Source: Phyllobacterium zundukense (lineage in GTDB: Bacteria; Pseudomonadota; Alphaproteobacteria; Rhizobiales; Rhizobiaceae). From it: DNA of 64,000 nucleotides. This document shows, one piece after another, positions 17,200-27,310 of this stretch (position 1 is the stretch's first letter; each line of letters opens with the position of its first letter). Under the pieces are notes generated by a model. That model worked only from the letters and a program-made list of their open reading frames with translations. It ran no database searches and was not told where the DNA came from. The translations under genes were made by a program, and so were the position numbers. The stretch lies in contig NZ_CP104973.1 of NCBI RefSeq assembly GCF_025452195.1, positions 3,021,001 through 3,085,000 of the forward strand, written 5' to 3'.

Positions 17200-17667
17200 A
17201 TGACTTTTTTCCATAGGATTCTTGGGTGTGCCGCCGTGTTCATTCCTTTTGATGCAGGTGCGCAATCCACCCAGATTGGAATGCTCGCCTGCGATGTGTC
17301 CAAAGGGATAGGTATGTTTGTCGTGGAGAAGCAAAAGCTTTCCTGCACATTCAAGCAGGACAAAGGCGGTAACACCGACAATTACACCGGATCAATCGAC
17401 GAATTTGGCATTGCAATCGGAGAAGTTGCATCGGGGCATCTGGTCTGGGGTGTCGTTGCAGCGACGAGTGGACTTCCAGCGGGAGCGCTCGCAGGTACCT
17501 ATGCCGGTGTCGGGGCAAACGCCTCGGTCGGGCCCGGCGCGGGTGCTAACATACTTGTGGGCGGCACGGGCAGAGCATTTTCCTTGCAGCCCGTTTCGGT
17601 GGAGGGCCAGGAGGGCATCAACTTCGCCGGAGGGGTTACGACTGTCACTCTAAATCCGGCACCTTGA
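17200..17667 (+). CDS. DUF992 family secreted protein
   Basis: A 155-residue protein with a signal peptide (MTFFHRILGCAAVFIPFDAGAQS) and the DUF992 pattern: IGMLACDVSKGIG, an SCTF segment, YTGSIDEFGIAIGEV, VWGVVAATSG, ALAGTYAGVGANASVGPGAGANILVGG, and a C-terminal SLQPVSVEGQEGINFAGGV. The family is common and uncharacterised in Rhizobiales, and its members are thought to be periplasmic. The ATG at 17200 is preferred over a TTG two codons earlier. The right copy of the 21-bp inverted repeat lies in its probable promoter region. Function is unknown. Confidence 0.85.
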   Translation: MTFFHRILGCAAVFIPFDAGAQSTQIGMLACDVSKGIGMFVVEKQKLSCTFKQDKGGNTDNYTGSIDEFGIAIGEVASGHLVWGVVAATSGLPAGALAGTYAGVGANASVGPGAGANILVGGTGRAFSLQPVSVEGQEGINFAGGVTTVTLNPAP

Positions 17668-17879
17668 TTGGTCATGGGCGCATCCAGCCGGGCGGCGGAG
17701 AAGGTTTGTTGGGAAAGCCGGGGGACAGGCGCAGGCGCAATATCGGAACGGCAACAGATCGTCCGTCTGCCAATATAAAGCGTAAAATGCCTTGATTGTG
17801 CCGACATGAACGGGCAATCGTGCGCTGAAAATTGTTTTTACGTGGATTTGACCCTGTGATTCCTTCCTCCGTCCGGCAG

Positions 17880-20297
17880 ATGCTTCTGGCGATTTATACG
17901 GTTTTGATTCTCGCCTGCGCGGTACATGCGGCGGCAGCGCAAGCGCCTGCGCAAGCTCCTGTTACGGGCATTGTCGCGGAACAGCGCCCGGCAATCGATG
18001 CCGTGAAGAAGCAAATCGCAGACTATGCCCAACAAATGGAGAAGGCCGACACCGACGCAGCATTGGCGGATCTGCGCCTCAATCTGGAGGCCAGCGCCAA
18101 AAAACTGTTGGACATCGGCGTGTCATTCAGACCGCGTGTCACGGAAATCAATTCGCGGCTGGATCAGCTCGGTCCTCCACCAGCCCAAGGCCAGCCGCCT
18201 GAAGCGCAGATCGTCACCGATGAGCGGGCGAAGCTGATCACCGAGAAGGCCGAAATCAATGCCGTCCTCGGCGAGACCGAGGATCAGTTGATCGCGGCCA
18301 ACAAGATGATTGAGCGAACCGTCGATGCACGGCGTGAATTGTTCACCAACACGCTTTCGCAGCGCGTCAACATCAATTATTCGCTCGGTAGCGAAGTCGC
18401 CGAAGCCTACGGCCAGGAAATCCGAACGATGAATCAGGTTGTTTCATCCTGGTGGCGGTTCGTCGTTTCTTTCAAATGGCAATCCATGCTGGCCGCTGCC
18501 TTTTTTGCGGCGATTGCAGCGCTCGTTTTGCTGATAGGCGGTCAGCGGACACTCGGCCATCTTTATCTGCGTGACGCGACTATTGAATCGCCATCCTATC
18601 TCAGCCGCCTCGCTGTCGCGTTCTGGTCGACGCTCATGCGGTCGCTGACGGTGGTTGTCTTCCTTGTCACGACCTACTTATTCCTCAATTACTTCAACGT
18701 GTTGCGACCAGATATTGCATCACTTATCTATATGCTGTTTTGCGTTATCGGCATCGTGTATTTTGTTCACGCCCTGGCCCAGGCGGTGATCTGTCCGGGA
18801 GCACCAAACTGGCGTCTGGTGCGCATAGCGCCGCGGCCAGGCCGTATCCTGATGGTGCTGATCACGGCCACAGCAACAATCACCGGGCTGGACTACATCG
18901 CCGATACAGTCAATCAGATCGCTGGTTCGCCATTGTCGTTGACTGTCGCAAAGAGTCTCTTTGCTACCGTTCTGATGGGCCTGCTCATCATCGCCATGGG
19001 GTCATTGCGGCCGCTGGAAGACGAAGAAACCGGCAACATCAAGCCATGGCCGAGGGCTATGCGCGTGTTTCTCTATACGATCGGCCTTGTGCCTATCGTC
19101 GCGGCGCTTCTGGGCTATATCGGTCTGGCACGCTTCGTGTCCCAGCAGATCGTTATCAATGGCGCCGTGGTCGTCACGATGTACCTCGGTTTCCTGACAG
19201 CGCGCGCGGTATCCGATGAGAATGCACTCACGGGAACGAAGCTTGGACGGGCAGTACAGAACCGTTTTGGTATGGATGAGACTGCTCTGGACCAGCTCGG
19301 TCTGGTGTTGAGTATCGTCATCAATATCTTGGTTCTAGCGCTGGGCATTCCGATAATCCTTCTGCTGTGGGGATTCCAGTGGAGCGAAATGTCAGCTTGG
19401 TTCGTCGCAATCGCGACGGGCTTCCAGATCGGTTCGGTCAATATTTCACTGGTTTCGATTGCAATCGGCGTTCTGTTGTTCGCGCTGTTCTACGGGTTTA
19501 CGCGCTGGTTCCAGGGGTGGCTCGACAATCGGGTCATGGCGCGCGGCAGGCTCGATTCAGGCGTACGCAATTCGATCCGCACCGCTGTTGGCTACCTTGG
19601 CCTCGGCATAGCAGGCGTCATCGGCATTTCAGCGGCCGGCATCAACCTTTCCAGTCTGGCCTTGGTCGCCGGCGGTCTGTCGCTCGGTATCGGTTTCGGT
19701 ATGCAGGCGATCGTCTCGAACTTTGTTTCCGGTCTTATCCTGCTGGCAGAACGACCCTTCAAGGTCGGCGACTGGATCGAGACCGGCGGCGTCGGCGGCA
19801 TTGTCAAGAAGATCAGCGTCCGGGCAACGGAGGTCGAAACCTTTCAGCGTCAGTCCCTCATCATTCCAAACTCATCTTTTATCAACGGCAGTGTCGGCAA
19901 TTGGACGCATCGCAACAAGCTTGGCCGCGTCGATATCCCGATTGGCGTTTCGCATAAGGTCGACCCCCGCCGTGTGCATGCCATCCTGACGGAAATAGCC
20001 CGCGGTCACCCGCTTGTCTTGAAGAACCCGGAACCGTTTGTCGCGTTTAGTGCAATCAGCGAGTCAGTCATGCAATTCGAGATGCGCGTCCATCTCGCGG
20101 ATCTATCCAACTCCGGCACTGTTCAGAACGAAATCCGCTTCACTTTGATCGACCGTTTTGCCGAGGAGGGGATCGAGATCCCTTATCCGCAACGGGATGT
20201 GAATCTGCACCTCGAAGATGCCGATTCCATCGTCGAGATGCTGACAGACCGGGTAAGGGACAAGCTCGCCAGTGAGGCAAAGAAGATCAAACACTGA
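17880..20297 (+). CDS. Mechanosensitive ion channel of the MscS family with N-terminal DUF3772 domain
   Basis: A protein of about 805 residues. A signal peptide (MLLAIYTVLILACAVHAAAAQA) leads to a periplasmic helical DUF3772-type domain with coiled-coil character (about residues 25-195). Multiple membrane segments follow and then the MscS core. The pore helix and beta-domain are clear: GLSLGIGFGMQAIVSNFVSG, RPFKVGDWIETGGVGGIVKKI, then IPNSSFINGSVGNWT. Such channels open on membrane tension and release solutes under osmotic downshock. The frame opens at TTG 17832, but the ATG at 17880 begins the natural signal peptide; a GTG at 17856 is also possible. Divergent from nothing nearby, it probably has its own promoter. 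Confidence 0.9.
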   Translation: MLLAIYTVLILACAVHAAAAQAPAQAPVTGIVAEQRPAIDAVKKQIADYAQQMEKADTDAALADLRLNLEASAKKLLDIGVSFRPRVTEINSRLDQLGPPPAQGQPPEAQIVTDERAKLITEKAEINAVLGETEDQLIAANKMIERTVDARRELFTNTLSQRVNINYSLGSEVAEAYGQEIRTMNQVVSSWWRFVVSFKWQSMLAAAFFAAIAALVLLIGGQRTLGHLYLRDATIESPSYLSRLAVAFWSTLMRSLTVVVFLVTTYLFLNYFNVLRPDIASLIYMLFCVIGIVYFVHALAQAVICPGAPNWRLVRIAPRPGRILMVLITATATITGLDYIADTVNQIAGSPLSLTVAKSLFATVLMGLLIIAMGSLRPLEDEETGNIKPWPRAMRVFLYTIGLVPIVAALLGYIGLARFVSQQIVINGAVVVTMYLGFLTARAVSDENALTGTKLGRAVQNRFGMDETALDQLGLVLSIVINILVLALGIPIILLLWGFQWSEMSAWFVAIATGFQIGSVNISLVSIAIGVLLFALFYGFTRWFQGWLDNRVMARGRLDSGVRNSIRTAVGYLGLGIAGVIGISAAGINLSSLALVAGGLSLGIGFGMQAIVSNFVSGLILLAERPFKVGDWIETGGVGGIVKKISVRATEVETFQRQSLIIPNSSFINGSVGNWTHRNKLGRVDIPIGVSHKVDPRRVHAILTEIARGHPLVLKNPEPFVAFSAISESVMQFEMRVHLADLSNSGTVQNEIRFTLIDRFAEEGIEIPYPQRDVNLHLEDADSIVEMLTDRVRDKLASEAKKIKH

Positions 20298-20544
20298 ACA
20301 ACTCCTGGTATGAGTCCGCCCTACACAAAAAGTGAACCAATCCCAAACACATACCGCTGGTGGCGTTCAAGATGGCGGTAATAGAGAGCAGACGCCAGAT
20401 ATTGTTAAGCTGGTATCAATCTATCGGTGGCATTTATAGACTTGGTGCGGCTGCCATGATGGGTCTCGGGGTTGCGCCAGCATTCTGATCTGTCTATCAA
20501 ATTACAAAATCCTTGGGGGCGGCCCGCGCGGCCGGCGGTTTGCA
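20298..20544. other. Intergenic region before rlpA
   Basis: 247 bases with no gene or clear hairpin. It probably contains the promoter of the rlpA gene, but I cannot pick out convincing -35 and -10 boxes. Confidence 0.4.
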
Positions 20545-21852
20545 TTGTCAAAAGCCAAAGCTTTTCGCGTTGTGGGAGTAGTTGCACTGGGCGCCCTTAT
20601 GGCAGCGTGTGCATCATCGCCGCAGGTCAAAGTCGCCAAACGAACCCATGGCAAGGAATATTTCGCCGAAGCAGAATATGGTGTGAAGGCCAGTCCACGC
20701 GTCGTCACCGATTTCCGCAATATGCCGCGGGGCGGAGGGCGTAACCAGACCGGCCGAGCATATCAGGTCGCAGGTAAATGGTACTACCCCAGGGAAGAGC
20801 CGGGTTATGTCCGCAAGGGCAGGGCCTCCTGGTATGGTTCCGCCTTCCATGGCCGGCTGACTGCCAATGGCGAAGTATACGACATGAATCACCTTTCGGC
20901 TGCGCATCCCACCATGCCTTTGCCGAGTTATGCCCGTGTTACCAACCTGACCAACGGCAGTTCAGTTATCGTCCGCGTCAATGATCGCGGTCCTTACCAC
21001 AGCAATCGCCTGATTGATCTTTCACAAAAGGCGGCCCAACTCCTCGACTATCATGATACCGGCACAGCCAATGTGAAGGTCGAATATGTCGGGCGTGCAC
21101 CGTTGGAAGGGCGCGATGATAATTACCTGATGGCTTCCTATCGCGGCTCCGGCGCACCGGATCCTATCGGGCAGCCAGCTTCGGGCGTGATGATCGCCAT
21201 GAATGGGCCGACGCCGACGCAGCATACACCTGTGGCAATTCCAGGCATGGCGCTGCCTCAGCCAGCCGGTATCCAGGTGGCGAGCCTCGGCAGCCAACCG
21301 ATGTCGCTGAACGATCAGGCGGTTCACCTCGCAGCACCGCAACAGGCAATGGCTCCGATGGACAATTCGGGGCTTTCCTTCAACATGGATATCGTTCCGG
21401 TTCTACCGCTGATCGGGCCATATATCGATGACAAGCCGACGATCCTCATCGGCTCGCTCAAGGGTGGCAAGCAGGTGTCTCCGTTCGTCAGCTCCTATGC
21501 CAGCGAGCGCGTCGCAAGTGCGGACAGCACTGTGCAGGCCGCAAACAGCCTGCTTTCGCCAGAGGCTGTTTCGACCGCGTGGAAGGGCATGAGCGACATG
21601 CCGCGAGCCGCCGGTGGTTCGGGCGAATATATCGATGTCGGCCTGTTTGCCAGCAAAGCAGAAGCCCGACGGGTGATGTCCGCGCTTACTCCGCTTGGCA
21701 AGGTGGAACTGTCCGAAATTGCCAGCCCTGAGGGGCCGCGTCTCGCCCTGATCGCGCGGGCCAGCGCTGGAAAGAACCCCGACACTCTGCTTCAGGCGGC
21801 GTGGAAGGCTGGTGCCGTCGATGCATTCGTCGTCCGTGATGACGACAATTGA
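20545..21852 (+). CDS. rlpA: RlpA-family septal ring lytic transglycosylase with SPOR domain
   Basis: A 435-residue lipoprotein. The leader ends in LGALMAAC-A, so Cys22 is the predicted lipidated residue. The RlpA double-psi beta-barrel lies at about residues 90-185 (GRASWYGSAFHGRLTANGEVYDMNHLSAAHPTMPLP..., VNDRGPYHSNRLIDLS). The last 75 residues form an SPOR domain (YIDVGLFASKAEARRVMSAL, ending AVDAFVVRDDDN). RlpA cleaves naked glycan strands, and SPOR directs it to the septum. The start is a TTG, because no in-frame ATG precedes the leader. It overlaps the next gene by 14 bases, so the two are co-translated. Confidence 0.9.
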   Translation: MSKAKAFRVVGVVALGALMAACASSPQVKVAKRTHGKEYFAEAEYGVKASPRVVTDFRNMPRGGGRNQTGRAYQVAGKWYYPREEPGYVRKGRASWYGSAFHGRLTANGEVYDMNHLSAAHPTMPLPSYARVTNLTNGSSVIVRVNDRGPYHSNRLIDLSQKAAQLLDYHDTGTANVKVEYVGRAPLEGRDDNYLMASYRGSGAPDPIGQPASGVMIAMNGPTPTQHTPVAIPGMALPQPAGIQVASLGSQPMSLNDQAVHLAAPQQAMAPMDNSGLSFNMDIVPVLPLIGPYIDDKPTILIGSLKGGKQVSPFVSSYASERVASADSTVQAANSLLSPEAVSTAWKGMSDMPRAAGGSGEYIDVGLFASKAEARRVMSALTPLGKVELSEIASPEGPRLALIARASAGKNPDTLLQAAWKAGAVDAFVVRDDDN

Positions 21853-23050
21853 TATCGAACGGCTTGGACGTTCTCTGACTGCGCCACTTCGTATTCTTGC
21901 TCTTGGCGTGGCCATGGCTCTCGCTTCAGCTAGCGCGCTGAACGCCCAGGATGCGCTGTTTGATACCAAGGCCAAGCAGGCGCTGATGGTCGAGGACCAG
22001 ACCGGCACGATTCTTTATGCAAAATCACCTGACACACTGATCGAGCCGGCGGCGCTTGCCAAGCTGATGACCATGGAAGTGGTCTTCCATGCGCTCAAGA
22101 CAGGAGAGATTACGCCATCGACACAGTATACCGTGAGCGAAAATGCCTGGCGAACAGGCGGGGCACCATCGGGTGGTTCAACCATGTTCGCCAAGCTGAA
22201 ATCCTCCGTCAGCGTTGGCGACTTGATCCAGGGTGTCATTGTGCAATCGGCCAATGATGGCTGTATTATCCTCGCCGAGGGCATTGCCGGCTCGGAACAG
22301 AAATTCGCCGAGATGATGAACGCCCGGGCGAAGGAAATTGGCCTGAAGAGCTCGACCTTCACCAACTCGACCGGCCTACCTGATCCGAAGCAAAGGGTTT
22401 CGCTGACAGATCTCGTCACTCTGGCGCGGCATATCAAACACGAATATCCCGAATATTACCGAACCTATGCGCAGGATAATTTCACCTGGAACAATATCTT
22501 CCAGCGCAATCGCAACCCGCTGCTGCGTCTCGATATTGGCGCCGACGGGATGGGTACCGGCTACACCGAACAGTCCGGCTACGGTATTGTTGGCGCCGCG
22601 GAGCGGAACGGACGGCGTTATTTCGTTGCGCTCAGCGGCCTTGCCAGTGACAAGGAACGCGCCGAGGAGGCCAAGCGCATCTTCGAATGGGCCTATCAGG
22701 CCTTCGAGGAGGTTGACATCTTCGCGGAAGGCGAAACGGTTGGCGAAGCCAGTGTATTTGGCGGGGTCAAATCCACCGTCGCACTTAAAGCGCATGAGAA
22801 AATCAGCATTCTCATCCCGGTCGCCAACCGCGACCGTCTAAAGGCGCACGTGGTCTACCAAGGGCCATTGGCGGCGCCGCTGAAACCCGATCAGCCGGTC
22901 GGCACATTGCGGATATGGATCGGCGACGCGCTCGTCCAGGAAACGCCGGTGTACACGGCGGAAGCGATTGAGAATGGTGATCTGAAAAAGCGTTCGCTCG
23001 ACGCCGTGTTCGAATTGACGACAGGTTGGGTCCGGCGACTCGATTTCTAA
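21839..23050 (+). CDS. D-alanyl-D-alanine carboxypeptidase homologue, predicted inactive
   Basis: A 403-residue PBP5/DacF-type protein with a signal peptide (LALGVAMALASASALNAQ), a peptidase S11 domain and a C-terminal beta domain (PBP5-C). Of the three active-site motifs only SxN survives (S137-A138-N139, VQSANDGC). The SxxK motif reads A72-L73-A74-K75 (EPAALAKLMT), so the nucleophilic serine is alanine. The KTG motif reads G239-T240-G241 (DGMGTGYTE). It should fold and perhaps bind stem peptide but not cleave it. It overlaps rlpA by 14 bases. The ATG at 21839 is preferred over an upstream start at 21812 because it sits next to the leader. It is a candidate cell-wall pseudoenzyme. Confidence 0.88.
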   Translation: MTTIDIERLGRSLTAPLRILALGVAMALASASALNAQDALFDTKAKQALMVEDQTGTILYAKSPDTLIEPAALAKLMTMEVVFHALKTGEITPSTQYTVSENAWRTGGAPSGGSTMFAKLKSSVSVGDLIQGVIVQSANDGCIILAEGIAGSEQKFAEMMNARAKEIGLKSSTFTNSTGLPDPKQRVSLTDLVTLARHIKHEYPEYYRTYAQDNFTWNNIFQRNRNPLLRLDIGADGMGTGYTEQSGYGIVGAAERNGRRYFVALSGLASDKERAEEAKRIFEWAYQAFEEVDIFAEGETVGEASVFGGVKSTVALKAHEKISILIPVANRDRLKAHVVYQGPLAAPLKPDQPVGTLRIWIGDALVQETPVYTAEAIENGDLKKRSLDAVFELTTGWVRRLDF

Positions 23051-23106
23051 GACAATCCCGCCTCGACCTTTTTATTTTCGAGCGTTAGAACCATCTCAAA
23101 GACAAA

Positions 23107-23808
23107 GTGACTTCGCATCGAAAGACAGCTGATAGCGTGCAAGGACTATTCATCACATTTGAGGGCGGCGAGGGCGCAGGCAAATCCACGCAGATTGGCC
23201 GGTTGGCGGATCATTTGCGCGCCAGTGGCGATGATGTGCTGGTAACGCGCGAGCCAGGCGGTTCGCCGGGTGCGGAAGCCGTGCGCCATGTCATATTGAG
23301 CGGCGCCGCCGAACCTTTCGGCCCGGCGATGGAAGCCTTGCTGTTTGCTGCGGCGCGCAACGACCATGTGGAGCAAGTTATACGTCAAGCGCTTAAGGCC
23401 GGCCGGATGGTGCTCTGCGACCGCTATATCGACTCCAGCCGCGTCTATCAGGGTGTGACCGGCAATCTCGATCCAGATTTGATGCGAGCTATTGAACGCG
23501 CCGCCATCAACGGTCTCCTGCCGGATATGACGATCATCCTTGACCTGCCGGCCGAGGTCGGTCTGCAACGCGCCCATGCACGGCGTGGGGCAGGGACTGC
23601 CGACCGTTTCGAAAAGGAAACAATCGATCTGCACCGCAAGCGCCGTGACGCCTATCTTGCCATTGCGACCGCAGAACCCGAGCGCTGCAAGGTGATCGCT
23701 GCCAATCGCCCGGCCGATGAGATTGCAGCTGACATTACCGCACTCGTCGACCGGTTGAAGATCAGCCGCGGCATGAACGCCAAGCAAGGCACCGAGGTGA
23801 CGAAATGA
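23107..23808 (+). CDS. tmk: Thymidylate kinase
   Basis: A 233-residue dTMP kinase, which phosphorylates dTMP to dTDP in DNA precursor synthesis. The P-loop is [11 protein letters not shown], the DR(Y/H) motif is in [13 protein letters not shown] and CDRYIDSS, and the LID region is [13 protein letters not shown]. The annotated start is GTG at 23107; an inner GTG (giving [10 protein letters not shown]) would give the more usual N-terminus. Its TGA overlaps the ATG of holB (ATGA), so the two are translationally coupled, a common order in Rhizobiales. Confidence 0.95.
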   Translation: MTSHRKTADSVQGLFITFEGGEGAGKSTQIGRLADHLRASGDDVLVTREPGGSPGAEAVRHVILSGAAEPFGPAMEALLFAAARNDHVEQVIRQALKAGRMVLCDRYIDSSRVYQGVTGNLDPDLMRAIERAAINGLLPDMTIILDLPAEVGLQRAHARRGAGTADRFEKETIDLHRKRRDAYLAIATAEPERCKVIAANRPADEIAADITALVDRLKISRGMNAKQGTEVTK

Positions 23809-24863
23809 GCGACGCCGTCCTCGACGTGCCGGCAGCCCACGATACCATCGATGGTGTTCACGCGCCTTCCGCCAATCCCGCGCTGTTCGGTCACGCCGGG
23901 ATAAGGTCTTTCCTCGCGCAATCCTATCAGTCCGGTCAGATGCATCACGCATTATTGTTCGAGGGTGCGCAGGGTGTCGGCAAGGCTACTTTGGCGTTTC
24001 ATTTGGCCGGTCACATGTTGAAATATCCTGCGGAACGCGAGGCACCACTGACGCTTGCGCAGCCGAATTTTACAGTGGCACCGTATCGGCAACTTGCAAG
24101 CGGAACGCATCTGTCCGTGCTGCATATCAGCCGCCCGATAGATGCCAAGACCGGCAAGTTCAAGACCGGCATCACGGTTGATGAGATCAGGCGGGTCGCG
24201 CATTTCCTCAACCGTACCTCCCATGATGGCGCGTGGCGTATCGTCATTGTCGATCCGGCAGATGACATGAACCGCAATGCCGCCAATGCGTTACTGAAGA
24301 CTCTTGAAGAACCGCCGCAGCGGACTCTGTTCATTCTGATCTCGCATTCTTCTGGCAGGCTGCTGCCGACAATCCGCTCGCGCTGCCAGTCGATCCGTTT
24401 CGAACCGCTTGAACGCCAAGATCTGCTTGCTGCTCTAGCCGCGATCAAGCTCGACACCGCACAGTTGCCCGATGGGGATTCGCTCATCGCCCATGCGGAG
24501 GGCAGTGTTCGGAAAGCCGCCTTGTTGCTGGCATTTGGCGGGCTGGAAATTTCGGAGGCGACCGATGCTATCCTGAGCAATCCCGTGTTCGACGTGCCCA
24601 AGGCCCAGGCGCTGGCAACGGCGCTGTCAGGACGCGACGCCGAGATTCAGTACGATCTCTTTCTCGATGATCTGTTGGGGCGCATAGCAGTGAAGGCGCG
24701 GCTCAGCGCGGAGCAGGGCGATGGTTCGCAGGCGAACCGCTGGTCTGGTCTCTGGCAGGACATGCAGAACGAGGCGAGGGAAGCCGCTGCTTTCAATCTC
24801 GACCGCAAGCAGACTGTTCTTATTTTCCTCGATAGAATGCACCGCGCCCTATCGGGCAGATAG
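23805..24863 (+). CDS. holB: DNA polymerase III delta-prime subunit
   Basis: A 352-residue clamp-loader subunit. It has an AAA+ fold with a Walker A-like loop [15 protein letters not shown], and the C-terminal SRC motif of RFC-type subunits ([17 protein letters not shown]). The sensor region is [16 protein letters not shown]. It acts as the stator of the gamma complex that loads the beta clamp. The zinc-binding cysteines of enteric delta-prime are absent, as is usual for alphaproteobacterial versions. It is coupled to tmk by ATGA and is followed by metG after about 95 bases. Confidence 0.92.
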   Translation: MSDAVLDVPAAHDTIDGVHAPSANPALFGHAGIRSFLAQSYQSGQMHHALLFEGAQGVGKATLAFHLAGHMLKYPAEREAPLTLAQPNFTVAPYRQLASGTHLSVLHISRPIDAKTGKFKTGITVDEIRRVAHFLNRTSHDGAWRIVIVDPADDMNRNAANALLKTLEEPPQRTLFILISHSSGRLLPTIRSRCQSIRFEPLERQDLLAALAAIKLDTAQLPDGDSLIAHAEGSVRKAALLLAFGGLEISEATDAILSNPVFDVPKAQALATALSGRDAEIQYDLFLDDLLGRIAVKARLSAEQGDGSQANRWSGLWQDMQNEAREAAAFNLDRKQTVLIFLDRMHRALSGR

Positions 24864-24957
24864 AGCCCTGCCGGTATGGCAATCAGGTCCGACTTGCGTT
24901 ATGTCAGCCAGACGTTTTTCCCAAGATGCCCAAACCAAAGACGAAATCAGGTCACGC

Positions 24958-26505
24958 ATGAGCCGCGAAACATTTTACATCACAACTGCCATTTCCTATC
25001 CGAACGGAAGCCCGCACATCGGCCATGCCTATGAGCTTATCGCGACCGATGCGATCGCGCGCTTCAACCGCCATGACGGCAAGGACGTTCTGTTCCTCAG
25101 TGGCACGGACGAACACGGCATCAAGATGCTGCAGACTGCGCGCAAAGAGGGCATTACGCCACGCGAACTTGCGGACAGAAATGCCAAGCTTTTCCGTGAC
25201 ATGGGGCATCTTTTGAATGCTTCCTATGATGATTTCATTCGCACAACCGAAGAGCGGCATTACAAATCATCGCAAGCCATCTGGCAGAAGATGGCTGATG
25301 CCGGGGATATCTACAAAGGTGGTTACGCCGGTTGGTATTCCGTGCGCGATGAAGCGTATTACCAGGAAGAAGAGACGGAGCTGCGTGCCGACAATGTGCG
25401 CTACGCTCCAACGGGCGCGCCGGTTGAATGGATAGAGGAAGAAAGTTATTTCTTCCGCCTGTCGGCCTACCAGGACCGTTTGCTCAAACTCTATAGCGAA
25501 AATCCCGAGTTTATCGGCCCGGATGAGCGGCGCAACGAGGTCATCTCCTTCGTCAAGTCGGGATTGAAAGACCTTTCGATCTCCCGCACGACCTTTGATT
25601 GGGGTGTTCCGGTTCCGGGCGATGAAAAACACGTCATGTATGTCTGGGTCGATGCGCTGACGAATTACATCACCGCCGCGGGCTATCCCGATGAAAAAGC
25701 CGAGCGTTGGCGTTATTGGCCTGCTGATGTTCATATCATCGGCAAGGATATTATCCGCTTCCATTCGGTCTATTGGCCAGCTTTTCTATGGTCGGCTGGT
25801 ATCGAACTGCCGAAGCGGGTTTTCGGCCATGGCTTCGTGTTCAACCGCGGCGAGAAAATGTCGAAATCGGTTGGCAACGTCATCGATCCGGCTGCATTGG
25901 TGGAGCATTACGGCCTTGATCAGTTGCGTTATTTCCTGCTGCGGGAAATCCCGTTCGGTCAGGATGGCAATTACAGCCATGAGGCCATCGTCAACCGGAC
26001 CAATGCCGACCTCGCCAATGACCTCGGCAATCTGGCACAACGTTCATTGTCGATGATCGCAAAGAACTGCGATGCCAAGGTTCCACAGCCGGGTGCGCTG
26101 ACCGACGCGGATAAGGCTATTCTCGAGCAGACCGTCGCGGCGCTCGATACCGCTCGCAAGGCGGTCGCCGGCCAAGCACTCCATCAGGCGCTGGCAGCAA
26201 TCTTCGGTGTCGTGGCTGAAGCCAACCGTTATTTCGCCGCACAGGAGCCATGGGCGCTTAAGAAAACCGATCCGGCACGCATGGAAACGGTGCTCTATGT
26301 GACGGCGGAAGTGATCCGTCGTATTGGCATTCTTTGCCAGCCGTTTATACCGGGCTCGTCGGCCAAACTGCTGGATATCCTGGCTGTGCCGGCGGACAAG
26401 CGGGGCTTTGTCGATCTGAAAGCCAGCGAATTGATACCCGGCACTGAACTCCCGGCACCGCAACCGATCTTCCCGCGCTACGTCGAAGCAGAAAAAGCAG
26501 ACTAG
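24958..26505 (+). CDS. metG: Methionyl-tRNA synthetase
   Basis: A 515-residue class I synthetase. The HIGH motif is SPHIGHAY at about residues 18-25 and the KMSKS loop is EKMSKS (K300). The connective peptide lacks zinc-binding cysteine knuckles, and the C-terminal dimerisation domain of E. coli MetG is absent. It is thus the short type used by alphaproteobacteria. The ATG at 24958 gives [17 protein letters not shown], the expected N-terminus. A longer open frame back to 24721 overlaps holB and is rejected, and an ATG at 24901 is less likely. It is followed after 4 bases by tatD. Confidence 0.95.
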   Translation: MSRETFYITTAISYPNGSPHIGHAYELIATDAIARFNRHDGKDVLFLSGTDEHGIKMLQTARKEGITPRELADRNAKLFRDMGHLLNASYDDFIRTTEERHYKSSQAIWQKMADAGDIYKGGYAGWYSVRDEAYYQEEETELRADNVRYAPTGAPVEWIEEESYFFRLSAYQDRLLKLYSENPEFIGPDERRNEVISFVKSGLKDLSISRTTFDWGVPVPGDEKHVMYVWVDALTNYITAAGYPDEKAERWRYWPADVHIIGKDIIRFHSVYWPAFLWSAGIELPKRVFGHGFVFNRGEKMSKSVGNVIDPAALVEHYGLDQLRYFLLREIPFGQDGNYSHEAIVNRTNADLANDLGNLAQRSLSMIAKNCDAKVPQPGALTDADKAILEQTVAALDTARKAVAGQALHQALAAIFGVVAEANRYFAAQEPWALKKTDPARMETVLYVTAEVIRRIGILCQPFIPGSSAKLLDILAVPADKRGFVDLKASELIPGTELPAPQPIFPRYVEAEKAD

Positions 26506-26509
26506 TTTC

Positions 26510-27310
26510 ATGCTTGTCGATAGTCATTGCCACCTGGATTTTGCGGATTTTGCCGAGGAACGGGATACCATCGTTCAGCGGGCGCTGGACCATGACATCA
26601 CGCGGCTGGTAACGATTTGCACACGCGTCCGGCGCTTTGGCGATATCATCAAGATCGCGGAGCAGTATGACAGCGTCTACGCATCGGTTGGAACGCATCC
26701 CAACAACGCGCATGAAGAGCTCGATGTGACAGCGGACGACCTGATCCGCTTGTCGGAGCATCCGAAGGTAGTCGCCATCGGCGAAGCGGGCCTTGATTAC
26801 CACTACGACTATGCGCCTCCGGATGCGCAAGCGCAGGGTTTCCGCACTCACATTGCCGCTTCCCGCGCCACTGGCTTGCCATTGGTCATCCACGCCCGTG
26901 CCGCCGACGATGATATGATTTCAATTCTGACGGAAGAAACAGGGAAGGGCGCCTTCCCCTTCATTTTGCACTGCTTTTCGTCCGGTGCGGAACTGGCGCG
27001 AGTGGGCGTAGAACTCGGCGGCTATGTGTCGTTCTCGGGTATTCTGACATTCAAGAACTCACCTGAGATACGTGAAATCGCCAAAAACGTGCCGCAAGAT
27101 CGGCTTCTGGTCGAAACAGATGCGCCATATCTTGCGCCCATGCCGCATCGCGGCCATCGCAACGAGCCAAGCTTTGTCCGGCATACGGCGGCTGTACTGG
27201 CCGAGACGATTGGCGTCAGTGAAGACGAGATCGCCAAAATAACAACAGACAATGTGTTCCGCCTGTTCACCAAGATGCCAAGGCCAAGTGCTGGAACCAC
27301 AAATGCCTGA
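26510..27310 (+). CDS. TatD-family metal-dependent hydrolase
   Basis: A 266-residue TIM-barrel hydrolase. Metal ligands are HCH in MLVDSHCHLDF at the N-terminus, E in AIGEAGLDYHY, H in LVIHARAAD, H in FILHCFSSG, and the late aspartate in LLVETDAPYLAP. TatD/YcfH proteins are 3'-5' nucleases or D-amino-acyl-tRNA deacylases. The gene starts 4 bases after metG and its TGA overlaps the next ATG by 8 bases. The operon metG-tatD-MBL-hydrolase is common in alphaproteobacteria. The exact substrate is not shown by sequence. Confidence 0.92.
   Translation: MLVDSHCHLDFADFAEERDTIVQRALDHDITRLVTICTRVRRFGDIIKIAEQYDSVYASVGTHPNNAHEELDVTADDLIRLSEHPKVVAIGEAGLDYHYDYAPPDAQAQGFRTHIAASRATGLPLVIHARAADDDMISILTEETGKGAFPFILHCFSSGAELARVGVELGGYVSFSGILTFKNSPEIREIAKNVPQDRLLVETDAPYLAPMPHRGHRNEPSFVRHTAAVLAETIGVSEDEIAKITTDNVFRLFTKMPRPSAGTTNA

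Noticed and set aside
24721..24957. N-terminal extension of metG
   Set aside because: It would overlap holB by over 140 bases, and its residues do not resemble MetG; the family N-terminus begins at 24958.
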